Shown here piece by piece: positions 56,485 through 64,000 of a DNA stretch of 64,000 nt (position 1 is its first letter; every line of letters starts with the position of its first letter). A program made the translations under genes and the position numbers. This DNA is from an uncultured Hymenobacter sp. Lineage in GTDB: Bacteria; Bacteroidota; Bacteroidia; Cytophagales; Hymenobacteraceae. Under the pieces are notes generated by a model. It was not told where the DNA came from and did not search any database. It saw nothing but the letters and a program-made list of their open reading frames with translations. The stretch covers positions 1-64,000 of the forward strand of contig CAJYPK010000024.1 in the NCBI GenBank assembly GCA_913776615.1, in the 5' to 3' direction.

Positions 56485-57981
56485 CTAGTTAGGCACCCAT
56501 ACCGACCAGCTGCGGCCGTTGACGGGGAAGTTGCCGTAGCCGTTGGCGTCGGTGGTGATGGTGCCCGCGTAGTTGCCGGTTTTATCGGTGAGCGTGGCGT
56601 TTTTGAAGGGCGAGGTGATGCCCTTGGTGCGGGCGCTGCTGCCGTCGTTGAGGATGAGCATCAGACCCTTGTGGGTCGAGTCGCCGGCGCGGGAGTAGGC
56701 GTAGTAGTCGGCGTCATTGACGCTCGTGTACTCGTAGGCCGCGCCGTAGGCATTGGCCTTACGAATGAGGCTGAGCGTCTTGATCTGCGCCCCCAGCCCG
56801 TATTCGTAGTAGTCCTTGTAGTACACGCAGGGGTAGCCCTTCTCGCGGGTCAGGATGTAGGCGTAGGCCAGCATCTTGAGGTTGACTACCGGCGAGTGGA
56901 GTCCGCCCGGCGTGTCGGTATCGTGGTTATCGACAAAGGAGACCGACAGTGGTCCGTTGGCTTCGGTGAAGCCGGCGAATTGTAGCCCGCGCATGTCCCA
57001 GGCGCCGTTGCCGTCGCTCATCGCCTTGAAGGTGTAGTGCAGCGGCACGTCGAACAAGCTCGTGCGCCCACCCGTGGCCGAGGCGTAGTCGTTGAGCTGG
57101 CTCACGCTATTAAACCACACCTCGCTCACCGCGAAGCGGCTGCCCTTCACGTTGTCGAGCCAGTTGTTGAAAAAGCCGGTTTGAATGTGCTTCGCCGCGT
57201 CGATGCGGTAGCCGTCGAGCCCCAGCTTGGTGGTCAGCCAGTTGCCCCACTTGATGGTTTCGTTGGCCTGGTTGACGTCGGCGTAGCGCACCTCGCAGCC
57301 CATGAGGTTGTCGTAGGCGTCGCCGTTGGCGTAGGGCTGAAAATCCCAGGGGTTCCATTGCAGCCAGCTGTTGTTGGCCCCCTGCTGCGCCCCGTTGAAG
57401 TTGTAGTAGTGCCACTGGTAGTTGCTGTACGTGGTGCCCCGGCCGGGGTAGCTGAAGCCGGTGTACACGTTGTAGTTCTGGCCGTTGTAGGTAAAGCTCT
57501 CCTGGTAGTCGGCGCCCATCAGGTGGTTCATCACCACATCTTCGTACACCTGGATGCCCTGGCCGTGCAGGGCCGCGATGCAGCTTTGCAGCTGGCTCAG
57601 CGTGCCGTAGTGGGTAGCCACGGTGCCCTTCTGGTTGAATTCGCCCAGGTCGTAGCGGTCGTACACGCCGTAGCCCACGTCGTAGCCGCCGGCGCTGCCC
57701 TTGTAAGCCGGCGGCAGCCACATCGCCGTAATGCCGGCGGCGCTCAGCTCGGGGGCTTTGCTGGCCAAGTTTTGCCACCAGCTACCGGCCGCCGTGCTGC
57801 CTGGCACGTCCCAGTAAAAGCCCTGCATCATCACGCCGTTGAGGGCGCTGGCCGGGGCGGTGGCGGTGCGGGGGAGAAGGGGGCCGGCGCTGGGCGCGGC
57901 GGCCTCTTTGGCGCAGCCCGCCAGCAATAGCAGGGCCGCCGCGCCAGCAAGGCGCACGGTTCCGGGTAGGGATGGCAACAT
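56485..57981 (-). CDS. Alpha-amylase lipoprotein (promoter-proximal tandem copy)
   Basis: A 498-residue GH13 amylase starting MLPSLPGTVRLAGAAALLLL with lipobox AGC. The track start at 58122 adds 47 residues from the AT-rich leader and is rejected. Catalytic regions are GLDGYRIDAAKHI, FAVSEVWFNSV and SFVDNHDTDTPGG. Small differences from the other copies (Ala in AAKH, a one-residue gap at NVKGSRFAV) suggest altered fine specificity. It is the first gene in the operon, 73 bp before the middle copy. A LacI-operator-like dyad lies 200 bp upstream. No SusC/SusD pair is seen, so uptake of the products must be encoded elsewhere. Confidence 0.93.
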   Translation of the reverse strand: MLPSLPGTVRLAGAAALLLLAGCAKEAAAPSAGPLLPRTATAPASALNGVMMQGFYWDVPGSTAAGSWWQNLASKAPELSAAGITAMWLPPAYKGSAGGYDVGYGVYDRYDLGEFNQKGTVATHYGTLSQLQSCIAALHGQGIQVYEDVVMNHLMGADYQESFTYNGQNYNVYTGFSYPGRGTTYSNYQWHYYNFNGAQQGANNSWLQWNPWDFQPYANGDAYDNLMGCEVRYADVNQANETIKWGNWLTTKLGLDGYRIDAAKHIQTGFFNNWLDNVKGSRFAVSEVWFNSVSQLNDYASATGGRTSLFDVPLHYTFKAMSDGNGAWDMRGLQFAGFTEANGPLSVSFVDNHDTDTPGGLHSPVVNLKMLAYAYILTREKGYPCVYYKDYYEYGLGAQIKTLSLIRKANAYGAAYEYTSVNDADYYAYSRAGDSTHKGLMLILNDGSSARTKGITSPFKNATLTDKTGNYAGTITTDANGYGNFPVNGRSWSVWVPN

Positions 57982-58358
57982 GGAGTTCGGGTGGGAAAGG
58001 GAGGCTGCAATGTTAGCGAATAATCGCGAGTATGTTGTTACAAGATTTAGATTTTTTTTAGTAGCGGTTGAATTTTTGTTGCTGATTTGGAGTAAAGATG
58101 GCCAGAGTTTGTGAATGCGCAATAGGTCTTATTGAGCATGTAGGGCATTTTTTGTTCCTTTTCAATGCCTGTTATGCTCCACAAACGTTTGCGGGAAATT
58201 GTGAACTGACTCTTTATTTTTTATTGTACTTTTTTAAGCTAATGGCTAGCCTGGGCCAGCTTGCGTAAAAGTGGCGGGGTAACTTCGCCGCTCAGTTTGT
58301 AGTTCATGCTACTACCGGCCCCGCACCTGGGCCACCCGCCACTTGCCCCTGAAAAACT
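57982..58358. other. 377-bp AT-richer divergent control region
   Basis: The stretch 58010-58240 is visibly poorer in GC than its surroundings and holds no supported gene. It contains the CAAACGTTTG palindrome and T-runs (GATTTTTTTT-like), and separates the amylase operon from pirin. No full TTG/TAnnTTTG promoter was found for either direction. Confidence 0.6.
58182..58191. promoter_or_regulatory. LacI/PurR-type operator-like palindrome
   Basis: CAAACGTTTG, perfect and with a central CG, matches the core of operators bound by LacI-family regulators (GCAAACGTTTGC type). It lies about 190 bp upstream of the first amylase gene. No such regulator is encoded in the window. Confidence 0.45.
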
Positions 58359-59081
58359 ATGCTCGCCCACATTCCCGCCGCCCGTCGCCACCACGCCGCC
58401 CCCGCCCCCTGGCTCAGCTCTTATTTTTTGTTTTCCTTCGCCGATTACTTCGACCGGACCAACATGCACTTCGGGCCGCTGCGGGTGTTCAACGACGATA
58501 ACATCGCACCCCAGAACGGCTTTCCGCAGCACCCGCACTCCGAGATGGAAATCGTGACGCTGGTGCTCGAAGGCGAGGTCAGCCACGAGGATACGCTGGG
58601 CAACCGTACTGCCATCACGGCCGGCGAGGTGCAGCGGATGACCGCCGGCACCGGCGTGGCGCACAGCGAGATGAACCGCCAGGACAAGCCCCTTCACCTC
58701 TACCAGCTGTGGTTTATTCCCAGCCAGAAGGGCCTGGCCCCCAGCTACGAGCAAAAGGACCTGGGCTTCGTAACAGGCAACAAAAATGAATTGGTGCCGC
58801 TCGTTACGGGCCAGCGGGTGCTGGAAGACGTGGTGTACATGAACTCCAACTCCACCATCTACTGGAGCAATTTGGACTGCGGCAAAAAGCTGACTTTTAA
58901 AACCTTTCCCATCCGCCTTACCTTCATCTACGTAAAGGAGGGTGCCATCACCGTCAACGGCACCGTATTGAACGCGAATGATCAGGCGCGTATCGATGCT
59001 GAAAACGTGCTCGATATCGAAGCCGTGAAGGACGCCCAATTTATTCTGATTGACTTGCCCGGTACCGAGGCAAACTATTAA
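58359..59081 (+). CDS. Pirin-family protein
   Basis: A 240-residue bicupin protein. The metal site is seen in FPQHPHSEMEIVTLVLEGEV (His-x-His), SHEDTLGN and GTGVAHSEMNR. Some pirins act as quercetin dioxygenases and others as redox or regulatory proteins, so the role here is open. The N-terminal half FGPLRVFNDDNIAPQNGF is typical; the C-terminal cupin is degenerate. Its TAA stop overlaps the ATG of the GAF gene by one base (TAATG), strong evidence for translational coupling. Confidence 0.93.
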   Translation: MLAHIPAARRHHAAPAPWLSSYFLFSFADYFDRTNMHFGPLRVFNDDNIAPQNGFPQHPHSEMEIVTLVLEGEVSHEDTLGNRTAITAGEVQRMTAGTGVAHSEMNRQDKPLHLYQLWFIPSQKGLAPSYEQKDLGFVTGNKNELVPLVTGQRVLEDVVYMNSNSTIYWSNLDCGKKLTFKTFPIRLTFIYVKEGAITVNGTVLNANDQARIDAENVLDIEAVKDAQFILIDLPGTEANY

Positions 59082-59782
59082 TGACCACTGACTTTCCCGA
59101 TTCGCTGATTCCGGCGTACGACGCGGCGCGCCTCCGCACGCTGCACCAGTTTCAGATCGTCAACACCACGCCCGAGCAGATTTTCGATGACTACGTGGCC
59201 TGGGCCGCGCTGCTGTTCAACGTGCCCATCGCCCTGATTTCGCTCGTCGATGCCGACTACGTGTGGTTTAAGGCACTGACTGGGGCCACCGGCATTCCGG
59301 GGCTGGTGCGCAACGAAAGCATGTGCTCGGCGGCCATCCTGGCTGGCCAGGACGTGGTGGTGTCCGACTACAAACCCGAAAGCTGCCGGCTGATCAAGCC
59401 CGACGTGGCCCAGGCCATCGGCCTCAACTTCTACGCCGGGGCCGCGCTGGTAGCCGCCGACGACTCGCGGCTGGGGATGCTGGCCGTTATTGGCAAGGAG
59501 TCCCGCGAGTTTTCGGCCGCCGAGGCGAGTATGCTTACCCGGCTGGCCGGCCTCGTGAGCCGTACTATCGAACTGCGTTATAAATACCTTACTGCCGACC
59601 AGCCCGGCGAGTGGGAAGACGCCCAGCGGGAACTGAACAAGGCGCTGGACGATAACTCGGCGCTGGCCCGCTACCTGGCCACTCGCAACCAAGGGATCGA
59701 TCTCAGCGATGCCGAAGTGGCCCAGCCCATCATCCGCCGCCTCGAAAGCGTGGATAAAGTGCTGACGCGCCGACTAGGGTAG
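59081..59782 (+). CDS. GAF domain-containing protein
   Basis: A 233-residue cytosolic protein with one GAF domain at about residues 25-165, including the motifs ALLFNVPIALISLVDADYVW and ESMCSAAILAGQDVVV ... NFYAGAALV. No kinase, GGDEF or other output domain follows; the last 65 residues are helical. The pattern resembles GAF sensors that respond to redox or small ligands, but no ligand-binding residues can be assigned. It is translationally coupled to pirin, which hints at a joint redox-related role. The two genes end at a hairpin at 59808. Confidence 0.88.
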   Translation: MTTDFPDSLIPAYDAARLRTLHQFQIVNTTPEQIFDDYVAWAALLFNVPIALISLVDADYVWFKALTGATGIPGLVRNESMCSAAILAGQDVVVSDYKPESCRLIKPDVAQAIGLNFYAGAALVAADDSRLGMLAVIGKESREFSAAEASMLTRLAGLVSRTIELRYKYLTADQPGEWEDAQRELNKALDDNSALARYLATRNQGIDLSDAEVAQPIIRRLESVDKVLTRRLG

Positions 59783-59807
59783 TGTTGTATTGAAGTAGAG
59801 GTAATTA

Positions 59808-59837
59808 AGAAAGCCTGGCGACGAGCCGGGCTTTCTT
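59808..59837 (+). terminator. Hairpin terminator of the pirin-GAF pair
   Basis: AAGAAAGCCTGG / CCGGGCTTTCTT with a 6-nt loop. Confidence 0.75.
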
Positions 59838-59867
59838 GTTTTAAGGCTCTTTTCTGAAAAGCGAGCT

Positions 59868-59934
59868 GTAGCGCGGACTTTGTAGTCCGTGGTTATGCAC
59901 GCTAACAAAACGCGGACTACAAAGTCCGCGCTAC
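59868..59934. repeat. Repeat family F, inverted pair
   Basis: GTAGCGCGGACTTTGTAGTC and its complement GACTACAAAGTCCGCGCTAC are separated by about 27 nt. A second copy is at 61104-61170, so the two flank the hydrolase at 59990. Confidence 0.9.
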
Positions 59935-59989
59935 ATTTTCCGGTGCGTAGCCCCGTATTATTATTGTATCAAGTACTTGATTGTTAATG

Positions 59990-60856
59990 CTATTTATTAG
60001 TCGAACGTGCGTTCGGAGCAAATACCCGCCGCAGGCCGCGTAGCGCCGCCGGATGATAGATGGTAGCGTGCGTCTCGTTGGGTAGCGGCTCGTAGTACCC
60101 AGCGATGCGCGGCGGGCTGGCGGCCCGCAGCAAGCCCGCCAACTGCCGGGTAGCCGCCGTGTCGCCCTGGCTGCTGGTGGCCAGGTACAGGGTTTTGGCC
60201 GAGCCGTGGTAGGCGGGCACGAGGCGGGCCGCCTGCTGAGTGAGTTGGCCGTTGTTCCACCACAGGCTGGGGTCGAAGGCCAGATACGTATCGAATAAGT
60301 CGGGCTCCAGCAACAGGGTTTCGACGGTGAAGAGACCCGCCAGCGACTCGCCCATGAGGGCAGTTTCGGGGGTAGTGCGGTAGCGCTGGCGTACGGCGGG
60401 CATCAGCTCGCGGCGAATGAATTGGCGGAATGCAGCCGAGCCACCCACGCGGGGGGCTATCTTTTTGTCTTCCGCATTAGTTGTCGGCCCGGTGAGGTCG
60501 CGGCGACGCTGGGTATTCTCGATGCCCACCAGGATAAACGGCCGCATGGTCCCGTTGCCAACCAGCACTTGCACGAGGCCCGCCACGTGCAGAAAGTCTT
60601 CGGCCAGCCCGCCATCGGGCATGTATAGAACTGGCAGCCGGATAGTGGCCGAGTCGCGGTACACGGGCGGCACGTACACGTTTAGGCGCCGGGTTTCGCC
60701 TAGTACCTTCGAGGCCAGCGTAAAGGTCTCGCCGATGCACAGGGGAGCCGGGGCCGTTTGGGCGCTGGCGGGAGTTGGGGCAAGCAAGAAACTGAAGTAG
60801 CTGAGAAGTAGCGCTTGCCTGGTAACGACCCGTAGTAGGTTAGGTAGACTACCCAT
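59990..60856 (-). CDS. Exported alpha/beta hydrolase, esterase D-like
   Basis: This 288-residue exported esterase has a signal region (LLLSYFSFLLAPTPASAQ) and an esterase fold of the PF00756 type. Features are LNVYVPPVYRDSATIRLPVL, LYMPDGG, ILVGIENTQRRRDLTGP and the nucleophile elbow LMGESLAGLFTVE (GxSxG). The C-terminal NETHATIYHP supplies a likely catalytic His. The family includes enterochelin and feruloyl esterases and S-formylglutathione hydrolases, but no siderophore genes are nearby, so the substrate is not assigned. It is a single gene flanked on both sides by repeat family F. Confidence 0.9.
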   Translation of the reverse strand: MGSLPNLLRVVTRQALLLSYFSFLLAPTPASAQTAPAPLCIGETFTLASKVLGETRRLNVYVPPVYRDSATIRLPVLYMPDGGLAEDFLHVAGLVQVLVGNGTMRPFILVGIENTQRRRDLTGPTTNAEDKKIAPRVGGSAAFRQFIRRELMPAVRQRYRTTPETALMGESLAGLFTVETLLLEPDLFDTYLAFDPSLWWNNGQLTQQAARLVPAYHGSAKTLYLATSSQGDTAATRQLAGLLRAASPPRIAGYYEPLPNETHATIYHPAALRGLRRVFAPNARSTNK

Positions 60857-60948
60857 TGAAAATTAAAAATCAGGCCTAGTGGCCGCCTAAGGTAACGCTT
60901 CTCTATCTCCTATTGCAGCTTCGCCCTTTTCGGGCACGTAGCAGGAAA

Positions 60949-61101
60949 ATGCCTCGCCGCTTGGCTACGCTAACGCCCGTAGGCCAGGCGTGGATTTTAT
61001 TGGCGATAGGGGGTGCCCTACCCGTGGGCGTGCTCTACGGGATGACGAATTACTTCCGGGGAATGGCAATTCCGCCAAGCTATCTGTTGTTGAGGCGCTG
61101 A
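60949..61101 (+). CDS. Small hydrophobic ORF, uncertain
   Basis: Fifty residues starting MPRRLATLTPVGQAWILLAI with one predicted transmembrane stretch (AWILLAIGGALPVGVLYGM) and a short tail. I do not recognise it. It lies in the 510-bp gap upstream of the acetyl-xylan-esterase-like gene and runs into repeat family F. It has no RBS-like signal. It may be a real small membrane protein or a chance ORF. Confidence 0.25.
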   Translation: MPRRLATLTPVGQAWILLAIGGALPVGVLYGMTNYFRGMAIPPSYLLLRR

Positions 61102-61103
61102 AA

Positions 61104-61170
61104 GTAGCGCAGACTTTGTGGTCCGCGTATCGTCGAATCTACGACACGCGGATTACAAAGTCCGCGCTAT
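61104..61170. repeat. Repeat family F, inverted pair, diverged copy
   Basis: GTAGCGCAGACTTTGTGGTC faces GATTACAAAGTCCGCGCTAT. The loop contains a second small dyad GTCGAATCTACGAC. Confidence 0.85.
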
Positions 61171-61366
61171 TGTCGCCGGGTTGTCTTATATAACCGCCTA
61201 CCGAGAGCTTATGAGACGGTAAAGGTGAAGAATAGGCCCTGTGGGCCCCGGCCAAAACGAAATTTGGAATGGTGCGTTTTCATACGCGGCAGTAGGCGCG
61301 GGGCGTCCGGCGTGCTCGTCGGCCTCGACACTACTGCCGCGTATATCACTTGCCAAACTGACCTTT

Positions 61367-62332
61367 ATGCAAAAAAACACGTTGCTGCTGGCCCTGGGCC
61401 TGCTGAGTATGACCGCCACCACCCACCTCCACGCCCAAGCCGTAACCGGCGCTACTACGGCCGCCGGTACGGCCGCGCCCGTACTGCCGCTCTACACCGG
61501 CTCCATCCCCGATTCCAAGCCCAGCCAGGTGCAGGAAACCAGCGAGACCAGCGGCGACCGCATCACGGTGGCCAACGTGGTGCAGCCCACGCTCACGGTA
61601 TTTGTGCCGGGCCGCGACAAGGCGAATGGTACGTCGGTTATCATCTGCCCCGGCGGAGGCTATTCGCGGCTGGCGATGGGCCACGAGGGCTACGACGTAG
61701 CTCGGCGGCTGAACGAGCTGGGCGTCACGGCCTTCGTGCTCAAATACCGCCTGCCCAACGACCGCAGCCAGCCCGATAAAAGCATTGCCCCGCTGCTCGA
61801 CGCCCAGCAGGCCCTGCGCATGGTGCGCCAGCTGGCGCCCAAGTACAACCTCAACCCCGAGCGCATCGGCCTGATGGGCTTCTCGGCGGGCGGCCACCTG
61901 GCGGCCACGGCGGGCACCCACTTCGCCCAGCCGGTGGGCGACAACCCCGGCCCGGCCTCGGTGCGACCGGCGTTTTTGGTGCTGCTCTACCCGGTTATTA
62001 GCTTCAGTGACAGCCTCAAGCACACCGGCTCGCGTGAGAACCTGCTGGGCACCGCGGCCAGCCCCGACCAGGTGCGCCGCTATTCCAACGAGCTGCAAGT
62101 AACCGCCCAAACCCCGCCCACCTTCCTCGTCCACGCCGAAGACGACAACGTGGTGCCCGTGCAAAACAGCCTCGTCTTCTACCAGGCCCTGAACCACCAC
62201 AAAGTACCCGCCGAGATGCACCTTTACCCCAAAGGCGGCCACGGCTTCGGTATGAATAATCCCACCACCAAAGACAAGTGGATGGACCGCCTCCAGAACT
62301 GGCTGGACGCCAACGGGTGGCTTACGAAGTAG
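61367..62332 (+). CDS. Exported alpha/beta hydrolase, carbohydrate-esterase-like
   Basis: This 321-residue exported protein starts MQKNTLLLALGLLSMTATTH (signal peptide to HAQA). It shows the oxyanion motif CPGGGYSRLAMGHEGYDVAR and nucleophile GFSAGGHLAATAG (GxSxG). The Asp comes in LVHAEDDNVVPVQNSLVFYQ and the His in PKGGHGFGMNN. This is the pattern of the BD-FAE / acetyl-xylan-esterase-like family that deacetylates or de-esterifies plant polysaccharides. The track start at 61241 adds 42 residues of non-homologous sequence. It is followed by repeat family D. A role in polysaccharide use would match the amylases, though they are not co-transcribed. Confidence 0.9.
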   Translation: MQKNTLLLALGLLSMTATTHLHAQAVTGATTAAGTAAPVLPLYTGSIPDSKPSQVQETSETSGDRITVANVVQPTLTVFVPGRDKANGTSVIICPGGGYSRLAMGHEGYDVARRLNELGVTAFVLKYRLPNDRSQPDKSIAPLLDAQQALRMVRQLAPKYNLNPERIGLMGFSAGGHLAATAGTHFAQPVGDNPGPASVRPAFLVLLYPVISFSDSLKHTGSRENLLGTAASPDQVRRYSNELQVTAQTPPTFLVHAEDDNVVPVQNSLVFYQALNHHKVPAEMHLYPKGGHGFGMNNPTTKDKWMDRLQNWLDANGWLTK

Positions 62333-62333
62333 T

Positions 62334-62458
62334 TATGAGTTATGAGTTAGAAGTTATGAGTTGGCTTGGTGGGGGCATGGGCATACCCATTTGCAGCTAG
62401 CCGCAACAAAAAAGCCCGGTTGCCAATTCATAACTCATAACTTCTAACTCATAATTCA
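62334..62458. repeat. Repeat family D, inverted pair
   Basis: TTATGAGTTATGAGTTAGAA-GTTATGAGTTGG faces CCAATTCATAACTCATAACT-TCTAACTCATAATTC across about 60 bp. It fills the gap from hydrolase stop to peroxiredoxin start. Confidence 0.85.
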
Positions 62459-62463
62459 ACAAA

Positions 62464-62925
62464 GTGCTGAATCTCGGCGACCAAGCCCCCGATTTTACCC
62501 TGCCTACCGATAAAGGCGATACGTTTCACCTGGCGGCCCAGCGGGGCAAGCCCGTGGTGCTGTATTTCTATCCCAAAGACGACACGCCCGGCTGCACGGC
62601 CGAGGCCTGCGCCTTCCGCGACCAGTACGCCGATTTTCTCGACTTCGGGGCCGTGGTGGTAGGCGTAAGCTCCGACAGTGAGGCCTCGCACCAGAAATTC
62701 AGCCAGAAGCACCGGCTGCCCTTCCCGCTGCTGGCCGACACCGGCGGGCAATTGCGCAAGCAATACGAGGTGCCCCGGGCCTTCCTGGGCTTGCTGCCCG
62801 GCCGCGTCACGTTCGTGATTGATAAGGAGGGCAAAATTGCCTACATCTTCAACTCGATGAGCGGGGCTACCGACCATGTCAGCAAGACGAAAGCGGTATT
62901 GCGCGGGCTGGCCGTGCGGACGTAG
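62464..62925 (+). CDS. Peroxiredoxin, PrxQ/BCP type
   Basis: This 153-residue thiol peroxidase has the peroxidatic Cys in PKDDTPGCTAEACAF, with a second Cys five residues later. That spacing is the PrxQ (atypical 2-Cys) hallmark. It opens with LGDQAPDFTLPTDKGDTFHL and ends with GRVTFVIDKEGKIAYIFN. The start codon is GTG 62464, right after repeat family D. No ATG in frame lies near. The reductant is thioredoxin in known cases. It precedes the methyltransferase by 21 bp and the two may be co-transcribed. Confidence 0.93.
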   Translation: MLNLGDQAPDFTLPTDKGDTFHLAAQRGKPVVLYFYPKDDTPGCTAEACAFRDQYADFLDFGAVVVGVSSDSEASHQKFSQKHRLPFPLLADTGGQLRKQYEVPRAFLGLLPGRVTFVIDKEGKIAYIFNSMSGATDHVSKTKAVLRGLAVRT

Positions 62926-62946
62926 CGCACTGATAGGTTGTTTCTT

Positions 62947-63561
62947 ATGCGCAAACGCCTTGGCCGGCTGCTCGACGAGGCGGCCGTTTTCCGCTACCAT
63001 CGGCAGCGCATCAAGGAGTGCGGCGTCGGCAGTCCCGGCGCGCTGGGCTGGCTGCCCGATGGTCAGCTCATTCGCTTTGAGGTGCTGAGCCAGATTGGAG
63101 ACCTCGCCCACTGCTCGGTGCTCGACGTGGGCTGCGGCTACGCCGATTTACATCCGTTTCTGCAACAGCGCTTTGCCGGGGTGCGCTACCACGGCATCGA
63201 GCAGATGCCCGAGCTGCTGAAGCTGGCCCGCACTCGCTACGGCCACGCCCCCGGCGTGACGCTGACTACCGGCGACTTTCTGCGCGCGCCCTTGCCACCC
63301 AGCGACTACGTGCTGGCCAGCGGCTCGCTCAACTACCGCCACCGCAACCCACGCTTCATCTACGAGGCCATCGAAAAGCTGTACGCCGACTGTCGGCGCG
63401 GCCTGGGCTTCAACCTCCTCAGTTGGGAGCCCGCCGACGGCGGCCCGCTCGCGGCCTACGACCCGACCGCTATCGTAGCCTTTTGCCAAACGCTGGCCCC
63501 TGACGTGCAATTGGTAGAAGGCTACCGCGACGGTGATTTTACGGTATTTATGCGCCGGTGA
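62947..63561 (+). CDS. Class I SAM-dependent methyltransferase
   Basis: A 204-residue protein starting MRKRLGRLLDEAAVFRYHRQ at ATG 62947 (the track begins at TTG 62938). SAM motif I is VLDVGCGYADLHPFL, an acidic residue ends the second strand (YHGIEQMPELLKLA), and motif II/III is DYVLASGSLNYRH. The late FNLLSWEPADGG segment is common in a set of uncharacterised bacterial methyltransferases. The substrate is unknown. It lies 21 bp after the PrxQ gene. Confidence 0.88.
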   Translation: MRKRLGRLLDEAAVFRYHRQRIKECGVGSPGALGWLPDGQLIRFEVLSQIGDLAHCSVLDVGCGYADLHPFLQQRFAGVRYHGIEQMPELLKLARTRYGHAPGVTLTTGDFLRAPLPPSDYVLASGSLNYRHRNPRFIYEAIEKLYADCRRGLGFNLLSWEPADGGPLAAYDPTAIVAFCQTLAPDVQLVEGYRDGDFTVFMRR

Positions 63562-63912
63562 GAGATGGCGCTGGGTCCGCTGGCTAGCCCCTGCGTGGCG
63601 TGGAAGCTACCGGCCTCAGCGTAAAGAATTGCTTGCTACGGTGAGCGCAGCGCGATACCTGAACGCTTGCACTTTGGTAAAACGGGTGCAGTAGGAGCAA
63701 GCTAAGGGGGCGCAACTCAAAAGGCCATCTGTCATGCTGAGCTTGTCGAAGCATCTCTACCGCACCGTTAAACGGCTAAGTGACGATGCGGTAGAGATGC
63801 TTCGGCAAGCTCAGCATGACGGACAACTTTTTAAAGTTCAGAATATTCGCTGAGATTAAGGGTGCAAGGGCCAAGGTGCCCCATGTGAAGCAAGGGCTCT
63901 AACTTGCCGCCC
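63562..63912. other. 351-bp intergenic region
   Basis: No ORF is supported. The main feature is the long repeat B hairpin. The stretch 63562-63730 shows nothing recognisable. Confidence 0.55.
63731..63820. repeat. Repeat family B, long hairpin
   Basis: GTCATGCTGAGCTTGTCGAA-GCATCTCTACCGC, about 24 nt, then the complement with one substitution. It closely matches the copy at 51193-51282, including its AACGGCTAAG-like middle. Confidence 0.92.
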
Positions 63913-64000
63913 ATGCAGCCAACCTTACTTTCTACCAAGCCCCATTATCCCATTCTCGACGGCCTGCGCGGCGTGGCGGCGCTCCTGGTAGTGGCCTTTC
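63913..64000 (+). CDS. Acyltransferase family 3 protein, N-terminal fragment
   Basis: From ATG 63913 the frame is open to the window edge. The 29 residues YPILDGLRGVAALLVVAF and before match the conserved start of membrane acyltransferases of the OafA/NodX type (LDGLRGxAAxxVVxxH). These O-acetylate sugars of LPS or exopolysaccharide. The rest lies outside the window. Confidence 0.8.
   Translation, partial: MQPTLLSTKPHYPILDGLRGVAALLVVAF

Larger units (their letters stand above)
60857..61366. other. 510-bp intergenic region
   Basis: This gap contains the doubtful small ORF and repeat family F. It also holds 61171-61366, where nothing coding is supported apart from an upstream extension of the next ORF that I reject. 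Confidence 0.55.

Noticed and set aside
58034-58122. 47-residue N-terminal extension of the third amylase
   Set aside because: It comes from the AT-rich leader and lies before a perfect lipoprotein signal at Met 57981.
59990-60856. Enterochelin esterase for siderophore use
   Set aside because: No siderophore or TonB-receptor genes nearby, and the fold is shared by many esterases.

Overview
The window looks like chromosomal DNA from a GC-rich member of the Bacteroidota, most likely Hymenobacter or a close relative in the Cytophagales. This is inferred from the gene families, not from a database match. The signs are type IX secretion components and cargo (PorT, a PorE-like OmpA protein, a C-terminal sorting domain), Bacteroidota-typical DUF5606, DUF4290, DUF3109 and DUF4846 proteins, a MurA with Asp in place of the catalytic Cys, and upstream boxes of the Bacteroidota TTG / TAnnTTTG promoter type. 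I saw no rRNA, tRNA, CRISPR array or prophage. The only transposase is a 30-codon fragment at the left edge, and an acyltransferase is cut by the right edge.

Layout. 1-5.4 kb: transposase fragment, secreted M14 peptidase, DUF427 protein, VWA protein, rhomboid protease. 5.7-9.1 kb: a two-gene surface operon (a beta-roll/tail-fibre-like protein, then a type IX cargo protein). 9.3-10.8 kb: a ChlI/MoxR-like AAA+ ATPase that is the likely partner of the VWA protein. 10.9-23 kb: housekeeping and small-domain genes (DUF4269, cyclophilin, fasciclin lipoprotein, dehydrogenase, coiled-coil membrane protein, RsgA, Kdo transferase, peroxiredoxin, aspartate kinase, fructose-bisphosphatase, DUF5606, TonB-domain protein, EngB). 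23-35.4 kb: PorE-like OmpA protein, UbiE/MenG, PorT, SDR, YggS, BatA-like VWA protein, HAD hydrolase, DUF4846, manganese catalase, topoisomerase I. 35.6-43.1 kb: a complete compact chemosensory operon (soluble poly-HAMP receptor, CheW, CheY, CheA, CheC). 43.2-52.7 kb: ureohydrolase, small four-helix membrane protein, DUF4349, MurA, DUF4290, PcrA, DUF3109, aspartase. 53-58 kb: three tandem lipoprotein alpha-amylases with a LacI-type operator-like palindrome upstream. 58.3-64 kb: pirin, GAF protein, two alpha/beta hydrolases, PrxQ peroxiredoxin, methyltransferase and the partial acyltransferase.

The most distinctive locus is the chemosensory operon. Its receptor has no membrane segment or periplasmic sensor. 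It is built from about nine 92-residue HAMP units, six of them nearly identical, that resemble the HAMP repeats of fungal group III (Nik1/Os-1) histidine kinases. It ends in a 121-residue Glu-Pro then Ala/Pro/Arg/Lys-rich tail that could anchor it to DNA. CheR and CheB are absent from the locus.

The second theme is the intergenic space, which is filled by at least six families of short inverted-repeat elements. They lie hard against genes: one family supplies the last two codons and stop (Val-Gly-stop) of three unrelated genes, and another supplies the last codons of the Kdo transferase. Other notable points are an aspartate kinase whose middle third is much poorer in GC than its flanks, and signs of recent gene conversion between two of the amylases.
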